From: Nephromyces sp. MM_2019
Taxonomy: Eukaryota > Apicomplexa > Aconoidasida > Nephromycida
Reading direction: 5' to 3'
Length of the DNA: 64,000 nucleotides
NCBI GenBank assembly: GCA_015657535.1
Contig: JADHZB010000705.1
Location: 1 to 64,000 of the forward strand
A program made the position numbers and the translations under genes. Below are positions 24,662-36,528 of this stretch, piece by piece. Below the pieces are notes generated by a model. It was not told the origin of the DNA, made no database searches, and worked only from the letters and a program-made list of their open reading frames with translations. Each line of letters starts with the position of its first letter. Position 1 is the stretch's first letter.

Positions 24662-27600
24662 ATGGTGGCTTCTGCTGAAGGTTCTAAAGGTTCCGATGGT
24701 TTGAAGAAGACGATTTCTCTGGAACTCAAAAAGCTTAAATTAAAGAAGGAGGCTCTAGAATATGGATTAGGTAGACAGTCTGATTGGGGATATTCTGTTA
24801 CAATACGCGTGATGCTACTTGCCCGTATTTATTACTAGTGTTCATAAAAAGTAGGTTGTTCGTGCCTACAATCACGATGGGGCGTATGAACTAATGAGCC
24901 GTTTTAAAATTATTGCCGCTATAAAGTCCAGGAAAAAAGCAGATACACTATGACATTACATATTTCTCTGATGCTTCCTACAAATCAGAATATCCTAAAC
25001 GTAAGCAAATAAAAACATCTTAAAATCAGCGGTCGATTAAAAGGCTTAAACAATTGCGCGGGAATCGCTTGGACCACTATCAGCTATGCATCAGTACATA
25101 CGAAATCATCGATTTTAACGCTAATAGTCATATGCTTATAGAATTACTTGAACAACATGAGGCACTAATGTGACAAGGAGAAGTGCCTCTCGTAAGTTCA
25201 CCTTGCATTCCTGAGAATCCCGTTTTACTGTCATGGTAATTAGTTGCACTCTTAGAGCAATTCTTGTCGATAGCAAGCTCATAAGCGTATTTTTCGCTCC
25301 AGTTACTTTTCTTTAGCTGTATATTTAGCGGTAGAGTAAAATTTCTCCCATGCTAGCGCATGAAAAGCAGGTAATATAAAAGTGAAGCATAAAGGAAGCA
25401 TAGATACTATGAGTACCTTTATACTACAAGGCAAAAACTGGAAGCCTGCCCATAGTAATGCTGCGGCTAGGTTTTAGTACGACAGACACATTGTAAAAAC
25501 TTATCTTTCTCTATGTTAATGCGCACCCCACTGCCAGCTAGAAACACTTATTATTCATTTTGTATTCTTGGCACTACTGCTAATTTTATGTGCCATCCGA
25601 TACTCCATTTGTTTGCTAAATGGTGCAGAAAGACAAGGAAAGCTGATAGCTGCCTCAAGCGAGAACATAAAGTGGTTAAATGAACAGATGACCTTTTACA
25701 TACAGCAGATTGCCAAAGATAAATCGGAGCAGACGGCAATTATCAGACAATTTTGGAAAAAGGGAAAAGACTTGCAGACAACGCATGACAAAGAGCTGAA
25801 TCAGCTTCTAGATGAGAGCAAGAAAATAAAAGGAGAGATAGGTATGCAGTAATCTAAATCATCCTGAGTCCAAAAGAAAGTATATAACTATGAATGTAAA
25901 CGAGGTATCTTAGTTTTTCTTGATAAAATTTGAATTGGATCGGCAGATATATTACAAAATTCCTATTGTATTTACTACCACTCAAAAGCTCTGCATCGAA
26001 AAGCAATTGGACATGTCGCTACCGACGAAGAAACATTATTGAGCAATGGGCCAGGATATCTGTAGCGCTTAGTATTGCATCCACACTACCTCCATGTAGT
26101 GCGGTGGCTCCTAAGAAAACATATCTTAAAGATAAAGTTCCCTAAAAAATAATTACAGAAAATTATAGAGCATGGTAGAGCATTCGTATAATAATGCAAA
26201 AACCTACAATTACGCATCGGCATTACTCATTCAAAGCCTACCCCCCACTTTTTGCCTCCCATCAATCAAATCTTCGGACAAGCTACTCATCAGCTTAGTG
26301 TGATGTGGCTAGCAAAACTATGTATTCGCCATTATCTACACCAATTCGGTCTGCCAATGCCCGCACACTATGACAAGCACAAGAAATACCAAGCCGGAAA
26401 CTGTAGAAAAATTAGAGTAGAGTAAGAAAAAGTTTAAAGCACTAAAATTATGATATTAAATGGGGTAAAAACCTAGCCGCCTTGCTGGTTATTTCAAGCT
26501 ATGAGGAATTAAAGTCACAGCTTTTTTAGCGTGCTCATATATATATAAACTAGCAGCAGCGTAAGATTACACATATCCCCGGTAAAATATAACCATATTG
26601 ATATTTAGTCGCTAATATCTCACTAGTTATTTCAAAGATGGCATAAAAGTCTTGGCCAACTGATGGGGAGATACTTATGAAGGTGGTAGGGGGAGTACTG
26701 AACTTTTATTAAGATAGCTTACGTATAAAAGGAACGCACCTGCAGAGATGAGGGTCAACGTTCAACGTATAGCTTTTAGAACCGAGAAGTGCAGAGATAC
26801 AAAAGCAAGTTAAAACCACAAAAAAACTCATCAAAATTATAGAAAATCACTGGAAGAATTCTCAAACTGCAAATCTTACAATTATAAACTATAGCTGCGT
26901 AGCCCAAATATAAAGGCTATGGCTAATGGCATCTGCGTTGCTAAGCAAGTAGTTCCTCCTCGCTGCCTAATCATTATTCAGACGAAGCGGCCCGCTACTT
27001 CAGAGGACCTATCAGCAAACTTCTTGAAGAGGTAGAGGAACGAAGCCTTAAAGGGTTCAAGGATGCTAGCGAAGCACGCAAAAATCACCTCGACGATGCC
27101 AGCGCGTATGCCACGGTACTTCTTTGCTACTCATTGTTCTCACTTTGATTTGATGACACCACGCTTGAAATTTAGTGCATTGTAAACCGCCAGTGTCTAA
27201 TGCATACTCCCAGCTGCAAAAAAAATCGTCGTTATGCTTTGACACTGGGATGCCTCAGACCGCAATTTCGTATTTTTTTCAAGCATCGTGCTCACTTTAC
27301 ACTTGTGCAGTAATTTTTTAACTCATCGATGCAGTTTTAAAATTGCGAAAGGTGACCTGCAACAGCAGATTAATCAGTATTGTTATCGCATGGAACAAGG
27401 CAATGATTCACCTGGTCATTATAGTTCGCCATTGAAATTTCACTAATGCATAGCCAGTACTAACGTAGAAGATGACCTAAACTCGATTGCCAAAAAATGG
27501 AAGGGCAAAATATATTATAGTACATTAAATGGTAACGGCGCCCAGCACCCAAGTATACACATTAACGATGAAAGTGCTTTGCATAAATACTTCGCTAGAA

Positions 27601-27776
27601 GCAGTGATTTCTCTGGAAATGCTCATTGAAAGACTATACAGGATATTTGCATGCTCTGGTTTTTCATGTAGCTCCTATATTTCATGTTTCAGGAGTTGTG
27701 GATGAAGGCCCAAGGGGATGAAAAAAAAGCTGCAGCCACGAAGAGTCCGGCCCCTCCAGTAAAACTGCATCAGTAG
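24662..27776 (+). CDS. coiled-coil protein of unknown function (possibly ciliary DUF4515-like)
   Basis: Four exons (24662-24770, 25629-25841, 26982-27115, 27693-27776) join with all phases correct to 179 residues from ATG to TAG. Donors are GTAGAC, GTATGC and GTACTT; acceptors are GTGCAG, TATTCAG and TGTTTCAG. The protein is almost entirely charged helix: a Lys-rich N-terminal helix (LELKKLKLKKEALEYGLER), a long coiled coil with a QIAKDKSEQTAIIRQF block, then KLLEEVEERSLKGF, and an Ala/Pro/Lys tail. The spacing of conserved-looking residues in the middle recalls coiled-coil domains of basal-body and axoneme proteins (DUF4515, BBOF1). That is a pattern impression only. No catalytic motif, signal peptide or membrane segment is visible. 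The gene model is firm; the function is not. Confidence 0.62.
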
Positions 27777-30700
27777 TGAGCAAGGCGTGATTTCTTGATT
27801 TTCACGGATGCAATCCACCCTAATCAAATCTTATTAGTCCCATGCAGAAACTTTAAAAAAAAACTGGACATTATTTCTTTACAATTTTGGTAAACCAAGA
27901 GGAGTGCCGCAAGCAAAATTCAAAAAAAGAGTGCATACTTTTGACTTATCATGCACAGTGAAGTACGGTCGTCATTGTTCCCATCATAACTACCAATATG
28001 ATTGGTATTAAATTAAGCGTGTAAAGATTTTCACAATTGATCTGGAGCTGTTGAGCAATAAGGATGGTAAACCATTTTGACAGAGATACGAGTATCCAAA
28101 TTGAATGTATAACACTAGTTCTTCCAGGAAGTGCTCCTCCAACTATTTGGAACAAACGAACCGTGGTTTAGAAATTATATCTCCGAAAATTTCAGGCGAG
28201 AGCCCAAGCTTCATTATTATGGAAGGAGCGGAAACAAAAAATAATGACACATGCTTTCAGAGATTCGATTTTTCAAGCTCATTTCTTTCGTTCACGCAGC
28301 TTTCAGGAGCAATAAAAAATAAGACGCTGTAGATACGATTCTTGCCTTTTTTTAACTATACCCTAAATTTCTCATATGGTGATACTTTCCACGAGTATTG
28401 CACAAATAATAAGCAGGGTGCGTAATTCCTTCCAGTTCTCAGTGGATAAAAAAATTACTCGTAGCCCAAGCCGGCACATGTGTGCAGACCCCAAAACACA
28501 GAAGATAAATGTGAGCTTTCACCGCTATTTTAACACAATTTTAGAAACTGGGGTATCAAAAAAAGAAAAATTGCAATCTTAACTGTTGTTCCTGTCATAT
28601 TTTGAATGTTATTTTATCATACTGTCGAGGAGTATGAGTGCGATAAGAACTAGAGCACATGGTGGCAGCGGGTTTGATAAGATATGAGGGAATACAGTGG
28701 TACACACCGATAGATCCCGCTTGTCAAAAATCGAGGAAAAAAGCACACGAAATAGAGGGAAATAAAAATACAAGTTGAATTGAATTTCCCATGAAAGCCC
28801 TTTCAATATTTCAATAGCTTCATAATAAATCATTCAGAGGTTAGTAAATTAATTATGCAAAGAACAAGCATATCCTCCACATTACCACATAGCGATTTCC
28901 AGATATGTGACCTTTCGCTGCTGCTGCAGCAGTAGGGTAGGCAGGAATTTTTAAATCTCGCACTCAGGTGAATAAGCCTCGTTGCTGTGCAGACTATTAT
29001 GGTACCAAAGTAAAATTTTAGCCGCTACCCTCTATGGCCAGATGCATAAAAACCAGCGGGTGGCATATAAGAATGGTCTACATATACAACGTAGAAGAAT
29101 CGTCGGTAGCCACCACTTTCCATGCAGTAAGACCTGAGCATCACGAGTTTACCCAATACTAGCGGGAGAGCATCCACCTTGCAGTGCATGATTAAAAATC
29201 AACCATGCAGACTAATTCAAGTCAAGCTATACCTCTACTACCTCAACTCGCAGGTCTACCAGGAGGAAAAAGAAAAACTTGCAAAGAGCTCGCCTACGGT
29301 GCTTTTTCATAGCTCAGGACAAGCTTAGCGCTGATGTATAGTGGAATATATGCGCTTTGAAGTATAATTTATTTACCGTTCAGTTGAGAATTCCTTTCAG
29401 CTCTTCGCAATTATAAATATTTCCAACACGGGTAAATTCTTCACATTGAACACTCGGTACCACCTGCAGCGATTGCTCCCCCGCGAAGCATCAGAGCAAA
29501 AATCTTCACGGTAGGGCTAAGCTCACTGCCTCGTATTACCGCTTGCGAAAACTGTGACTGCTTTCGAAGCTTCAGGGCCTTCTCGATTGAAGTGATTGTG
29601 TTTTCAGCTTACCGAGACACACGCATTGAATTGAACAATGAATTTGTACCAGCTGTTGCCTGCTAAAGGGTACCCTAAAGTACGTGCAGAACTTACAAAT
29701 TTCACCGTTAGCACGTTTATGCAGGTACATGCGTGATACTATGGACTTCACTAACTTACATGAAAATGTGATGATTTAGGGGGGTCTACCCTAAACTACT
29801 AAAGTAAAGTCTGCGGGGTAAGGAAACAAACAAGCAAAGCAACAGTGCAGTCATATTATAAACACGAAGAATAGAGTAATTATTGAAGTTTTATAGTCTA
29901 GTACATGCGCGTTTTAAATATTGCAAGGAAAGAACCCTTAATCCAAGGCCTCAAAGATTTACCTTCATTGATTTGACCCTATTTACTTAGCCTAAATATG
30001 GTTAGATAAGTAAATAGGGGCAAATCAATGAGGGTAACTCTTTGAGGCACAGTAAACTTGAATGTAGATTTATTCCCCACTTTTAATTTGGAAATATGCT
30101 GGCTAGCGTAGGAAAGCTATTATTGCATTGCCACACGATCAATTGAAGCATGGAAAAGCCACATGCTTAACAACATAGGCGCATAGTTCAAGCTTTGAGC
30201 GCGATATCAATTTTAGTTTCTTTGCATGAATAAAAAGGGTGAACCCCTTCAAAGCTGAATATGAAATATTTCAAAAAAGCATCACTTAAAGATCCAAAAC
30301 TACTCATTAATTTAGATTGCGAAATTCAGTAAACCTGGCGGCATTATTAGCAGACACTCAGCAGCGAATGTACAAGCAAATGATCAGTTGACTTGCGACC
30401 TTGTGTTTCGTACCACAAATAAATGCTAATGTCAATTAAGCAGTACAGGCCCATTCATCAAAGAGTATCCATTTCCAAGCGTAAATCGCAGTTGCTGATG
30501 CAACCCCCTGATGTCTCATTTCTAGCACGGGAATTCAAAACACGAGAACGTTGAACGGCCACTAAAATTTTCCGCAATAAGTAATTCATTGTAAAACATG
30601 CAAATATATGGTTATTCATGCTTATTTCAACTTACGAAAAAATATATATGCATATAATATACACTTTTATTCCAGAAAAAGTGGCACAGAAAACTAAATC

Positions 30701-30780
30701 TATCAAAAAAACTTACTTAAAATATCGCTATGCTAATTATGCAAAATAGTGACTACAACATAAACATAGAGAGCCATATT
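27777..30780. other. no gene identified; contains a foldback
   Basis: Short open frames at 28105-28332 and 28376-28582 (+) lack splice support or recognisable motifs. The only clear structure is the inverted repeat at 29949-30047. Confidence 0.4.
29949..30047. repeat. 41-bp inverted repeat with 17-nt loop (foldback)
   Basis: The left arm 29949-29989 starts CCTCAAAG and ends CTATTTACTTA. The right arm 30007-30047 is its reverse complement at 38 of 41 positions. The arms are separated by 17 nt (29990-30006). No ORF lies inside. It could be a small foldback transposon (MITE), a hairpin RNA precursor or a replication-generated palindrome. Confidence 0.9.
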
Positions 30781-31017
30781 CTACAAGAAATTCACAAAAT
30801 GCCTAAAAACGCCCGTGAGATGGTTATCACTACAGCTAAGCTCGGAAAGGCCTTCTTTATATAGCTTGTACAATTCTACAAAGAATGAGGAGCAACAAGG
30901 CACTTGCCACTCTTCTAGTAAAAAGCCACCAAGCAAGCAGCACAAAGCAATCTCCAAAGCTTGCGTTAAAATCACAAACAGCTTGGGATCACAGCCCAAT
31001 TTTCTATTAAAAAAGCC
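30781..31017 (-). CDS. possible C-terminal exon of an unrecognised gene
   Basis: A minus-strand frame of 78 residues opens directly after a pyrimidine-preceded TAG acceptor (GCTGCTGTAG|GGC) and ends in TAG. It reads GFFNRKLGCDPKLFVILTQA, continues with a leucine-rich hydrophobic helix, then a YKLYKEGLSELS segment. Composition is protein-like, and the surrounding A-rich plus strand fits minus-strand introns. The opposite strand is also open (96 codons from 30815, Ser/Lys-rich), so strand is not certain. No partner exon was found upstream. Confidence 0.28.
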   Translation of the reverse strand, partial: GFFNRKLGCDPKLFVILTQALEIALCCLLGGFLLEEWQVPCCSSFFVELYKLYKEGLSELSCSDNHLTGVFRHFVNFL

Positions 31018-33250
31018 CTACAGCAGCAGAAACCTATCTGGAAAAATACAACCAATAACGAATTACGCAAAAACAGCTGAATATAGAGTATTCATATCAG
31101 AATAGCGTCGGAAGTTTACAGGAGTATGATTAGTAGATGGAAAAAAATTTCCATTGATGTATATAGATATTTTTGTACCAGGATAGGCATAAAAATACTA
31201 GTTCGGGGTAATGGGCACATAAAATAGTGATAACTATCAAACAACAAAAAAAGTTAATATGGAATTATAAAATAGCGCATTCATCTTTGAAGGTATATAG
31301 GTCAATGAAAACTAGGTGTTTTTTTACTTAACCGGGAATACAGAAAACTTGAGCGTCCGGCTAATATAGTTTATAAGTAGAGTATACGAGATACTTATCA
31401 AACATTTAGCCAGGGGCGCTTTTCAGATGTATCTTAGGAGTTACCAAAAGCTACAATCTAATCGGCCGTTGGATAACCACTAAAAGAAACAATCTGGAGA
31501 AATGCATACGGCATAGGATCAGCTAAGCAAAACGAACGTACTAACTACACAATTTCCCGTATATAAGGTACACAAATTTATCAATTGTCTCATGGAAAAA
31601 TGGCATACACAAATACTTCCACATCTGTAGATTCCATAAAATTTGACAACACAAGACCCAGAAGTTCCAACAAAGGAAATTGATCCGAATACCCTATCTC
31701 TCACAAAAGCATCATCGGGAGGAGGTAGCAATACATTACCGGTAGATATGACATTTAACGGAAATACAAATAAAATACAAGTAGAATACATGGCTGGTTT
31801 ACGACGTACATTTAGAATATTTTCAATGCTACTGTAGACCCTGAAATACTAGAGAATCGTCAACATGAAGTCACGATTATCCATTAGCATAGAGGCCTTT
31901 ACTCATATACACGGAAAAAATACCACTTTTTCTCATGCACTCTTCCGTAAGAAAAAAAATTATTGAATAATAAATTCATACGCTAATAAAAAGAATCTGC
32001 AGCTCAAGAAATATCACATGGAATATTCAAAGTACATGATAATGTATCAATACAGGATATCCTGAAGATTTCCACTGTATTTATGTAACACGGAAGCAAC
32101 AGCAGCCCATTCGTAAATACAAAAAAAAGTTCCAGCCACGTAGGAGCAGGATAAAAGGATAGGCTAAAAAAAGCAAATAAAAGTTTCGAACAAAGTCGAC
32201 ATTAGTCTAACGAAAAGGCGAAAATATAAGCCCATGCGAAGCAGTCGCATAATAACACGTCAGCTGACTTCAATAAACATTAAAGTAGCGCTAGAAACCC
32301 TAGTGTATTACCTCTAATGACTCTGAAACACGCAAAATGCACATATAAAACACAAGAAAATGTAAAGACATGTTTTACTTTAAAAATGAGGGCTACAACA
32401 AATATAAGGAAATTTCCTTGTAAAGGATAAAAAAGCAAACTTCACGACAATGTAGGCGTAACTAAAATAAGACACCCGAATTTTTGGCATGAGCTCATAT
32501 GTACAGTAATATCAAAATAGCTATATAAATCAATCAAGATGCCGTTTTCAAGCACTATTTATCAAAATGAAGCGAAAAGTATATTCGAAAGTACGGAGCA
32601 CCAACATGATGAGATCTCCGAAATAGGGAATTGAGTATTCACACAGCACAGCCCTAATTTGTTCCTATATTAGGGAATCGTAAAAACAATATTCTCTAGA
32701 GTTTTTGCGCAGACAATTAGAGGGATCAACTTAACGCCATCCCTGGAAATCCGTAACTTATGCTACTGCGAGGTGATCAACATAGCAGTTGATTAATTAT
32801 AAAGGAAGTAGTGTATACAACCATATTAGGTGGGAAGTAAAACAGCCTACAGTTAATGATGCCAGCTGAAGTATGACATGAAATCGATGTCTCATGCAAT
32901 ACGAAACAAATTGGCGACTAGGTACATTCAATGCTACATCATTCTAACTAATTATTCCACGGATCAGAACACGCCACTAAAACTACCAGCGTAGCGCGCA
33001 CCAGCAACTAGAGAAGGCAACGAATGCTGGTACACATGGTAAACACGGAAAAACATCATTTTTACACGACCATCAAGCTCTTTAACCAGTAAATCATAAA
33101 AGAAAAAAGGGAAAAAGGAATATAAAAAACAAATAATACTTGCGGATTAGCACGTATACCATTAAAAAAAAAATTATAACAGAGTGGGTAGATTAATAAC
33201 TCCTCAAAGAGTAAGGGGGTTCATGGTCTATATTCCCAGAGGATGCGCAA
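31018..33250. other. A-rich stretch without identified exons
   Basis: The plus strand is markedly A-rich and T-poor, as in introns of neighbouring minus-strand genes. A Ser/Thr/Gly-rich plus frame at 31643-31837 and the minus frame over the same bases cannot be distinguished. No paired splice sites were confirmed. Confidence 0.35.
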
Positions 33251-36200
33251 TTATGTACTATATACGATATCAGAGTTTGTAGACTCAGATTCCTCGTCGT
33301 TCTCATCCAAAGATAGAAGCCCGAACCCATTTAAACCTTCAAGTCTAGGTTCATCCAAAAAGAGAGCCTCTGAAAACACATAATACCAGCAAATCAAAAA
33401 ATGTTGGTTGGGCTAGACAACATGCTGCTATCAGTGCATTAAGTTTAAATAAAACTATATGAGCAGCACAAGCACACTCATTGAAAACCATGACTCATGG
33501 ATAACTCAACGAGAGCATCTACTAATAAACAGCGATTTACATAACCGCTGAAAAGAAATAACAAAAAACATGGAATAACCCCTAAACTCAGGAAGGGAAA
33601 AAACCGGCCAGAATACCAAAGAAAAACTCTTGCATAGTAGTAATTTCTAGTAGGGTGTGTAAAGGAAGCAGCACCATTCCACAGCTATAAGCACAAAAAG
33701 CATGCCTCAAAAAATTTACCCATTTTATTTTCTTTCTTATTCTATATTAACACCTGCACCATGCAGATCATGGACGAGAAAAATGAAAAAAGTAAAGACT
33801 AGCAAAAGGAAAAATAAAAGCGATGCAACTGGTGTCTTCAAAATATTTGGAACAAAACAAGATGCACACAGCCAGGGAACGAATTCTGCAAAAAAAACTG
33901 GTAATAATAGCAATATGCAGCTGAGAAGTAGAAAAAAATTAGAAGATTCAAAAAAATATTGAAAAAACTGGAGAAAGGTAGAACAATCAAAAGCAGCGAG
34001 GACCTGGTGGAAGCTCGTCATCACTTTCAGCCTCAAACTTATTGCAATCTTTAGACTTCGTCATGAAAGAGAAAAAAAGTATCCTATGCTGCACTTTATC
34101 ATGAAAGAAGAAGTTGAAAGCGAAGAGGCAATTTTCATCATTGTAAAGGTCACAGTAACCACCCATTTTGCAGGAATACACTTCTATCTCGTCCAGTAAC
34201 ACAACTTCCTGTAAATAACATCATGGGAAAGAAGATGTCATATGAGAAAAAAGCTTCCATCAGCTCAAAGAAGAAAGAGCAAAGTTACTCCCCTCTTTAT
34301 CTCACCAAAAATATCCAAAAAACACTCAAACAACGTGAAATTCAGAGGATTAAAGAAAGAGTCAAAAGTTCAGCGAAAATTTTTCCAGGTCTGAAAACAC
34401 AGAAAAATAGTTGATGGCATATATCACTTCAGCTTAACCACGTCTATTACAAGTTTAAAATTAATTTAGTATGAGCGTAAACATTTGACTCGCGAAAAAA
34501 TGATACCTTTATAGTACTCCACAGCTCCCGGAGCAGCCCGGGGAATATCTTCTCTCTAACCGTCCAGAATGTATAGTTGATCGTATTGTAGGCAAAATCA
34601 AAATCAACTTTATAGAAATCTCCAAATTTCAGCGAGCTGCAGTCCAAAAAAATATGATAGCTGATGAATTCTAACGAAGCAAATTACATCAAAATCACAC
34701 ACATCAAAGCACATCAATCTGAGAATCAACGTGACCAGCGGCTTTTATATATTGGCATAAAGGTGTAGAGCTGCCAAATTATATCGCTTTTATACACATG
34801 CACTCATAATAGGATAGAAGTGTAATATGCAGGAAAACAGTTAGGTAAGTGAATAAAAGAAAACTAAATTAAACCAATACTACATAAAAAAGCCGAAAAT
34901 AAAACTATACAAGAAAAACTGATAAATGCAGCTTCAAGGTTCACACATAACAATTAATGAGCTATAATTCCATTAAAATCTTTATAATCCACTTAATGCA
35001 CTAGTGTCATTCTTACTCAAAGTCGTAGTCTGGAAAGCATTCATTAAGTGTCGCTATAAAGTAAGACAAGAGCTCCTTATTATACTTCTTCAATACATAA
35101 TTTGGAGGTATAGGCCACGCAGAAGGACAGGAAGGATTTGTCTCTTCAGGAAGAGCTGGTGCCGTCGACTCTACTTGAGAATTTTGGGCTGTCGACTCCA
35201 CTGGAGAGCTTCGTAGTGCAACCTCCGCCTTTGTAGCGGAAGGCAAGGAATAATCACTAAGAAAGCAAAATAAATAACTTGCCAGCTATTATCTATGGAG
35301 CTAAGTTGAGAATAAAAGATGAAATGAGATGTTTCTGAAAATATTTTAGTGTCTAAACGCTTTAAAAGAAAGACAGATGATAGCATGAGGCTGCTAAGTT
35401 AATTGCTGGTTACAGTAATTCCTCTTATTGTAATACTAAATATTTATTATCAGGGTTAAATTCTGATTGCTCGACTAGATCAAATAACCAATATACGGCA
35501 AATGATACTAAATTGGATACACAGTTTCGGTTGAATGAAAGTCAAACCAAAAATTACCGTGTAGTGTGCGAGCACAATACGCTGCCTAGTACCACTTATA
35601 CCAATGGTAAAAAATAGTATGTACGCAGCTTCTTTCATTATATAATAAGCTTGAAGCAGAAATTTTATTGATAAAAAATGAGCCCAAATCAAGAGCGAAG
35701 TACAGAGCCACACATCAAATTTGTGGAGAGAGGAGGAGCCAGCTCACATTAATAGCTTCAACCCAAAGAGCTTGAATATTTCCTAGCTATTAAGCATTAA
35801 GTTCATGAGTAGGGGTGGAGTAAAAAATGAAGCCTCAAAATAGCAAATCCTATCGAGACTTGCAAACAAAAATTGAATCAAGAAACAGGAAAAACATTGT
35901 AAATTTGAGGTAAGTATTGTAGCAAAACATGCTTAAAAGATATTCTGCAGGGTAAAAAGATTACTTCACACCTGGAGGAAGCCTATTTATATCTCCCAGG
36001 ATGCATACTTCTCTTCAACAAAAAATCGAAAATCAGCATGTTTACAAAAAATAAAGGCCGATGGCAGGGTTTGAAATTTTATGAAAAATCATCGTATAAA
36101 ACACATGCAGGCCACAAATCAAATATTCAAAAAAATTGTCATATGCAGGTATCAACTCCCCATGAAAAATACTGCAGAATATCATATTAAAAAAATGATG

Positions 36201-36528
36201 CTGAGTATCTTCAAGAAGTACCATTATTCAAGCCAAAGAAATCACAAAATCTCAAATAAAAACGGTAAATAATTCCTAAAAGGCAATAATGGGTATCGGC
36301 TAAAGATGTTAGCGCAATACCAAAACAACTTGTATGAAGATAATAGACAGAAGAAAAGTCCTAAGATGCCCTCAAAATTCACGGAGCCTCAAAATTTTTC
36401 AGTAATTATATTTACCAGGGGTCCGTGCTAAAAAGTTCCAGCTTTCCCTTTATAATTCTATCCCCGGCGTCTAGGTGCTGAAGGAACACCGACAGCCGGT
36501 TGAGTGCGGCATTCTCCAGGAACCGCAT
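33251..36528 (-). CDS. MAF1: MAF1, repressor of RNA polymerase III
   Basis: Exons 36528-36416, 35256-35017, 34636-34507, 34208-34004 and 33369-33251 join in phase to 268 residues (human ~256). The N-terminal block MRFLENAALNRL...GDRIIKGKLELFS matches MAF1 box A. YFIATLNECFPDYDFD (about 103-118) and NYTFWTVREKIFPGLLRELW match box B. CLFAFNFFFHDKVQHRILFF (188-207) matches box C. MAF1 binds Pol III and blocks tRNA and 5S transcription under stress, controlled by phosphorylation. The Ser/Thr/Pro-rich linker in exon 2 (residues about 42-80) is where such sites lie in known homologues. The acidic tail (DENDEESESTNS) comes from the last exon, whose donor would be CAG|GTCCTC. If that intron is not used, the protein stops at 33987 with a short different end. 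The identification does not depend on this. Confidence 0.9.

Noticed and set aside
33702..34036. Open frames on both strands at 33.7-34.0 kb
   Set aside because: They overlap the last MAF1 intron and the end of exon 4. Lys/Asn-rich content reflects A-rich intron DNA.
34223..34414. Lys/Ser-rich plus frame inside MAF1
   Set aside because: It is antisense to an A-rich intron of MAF1.
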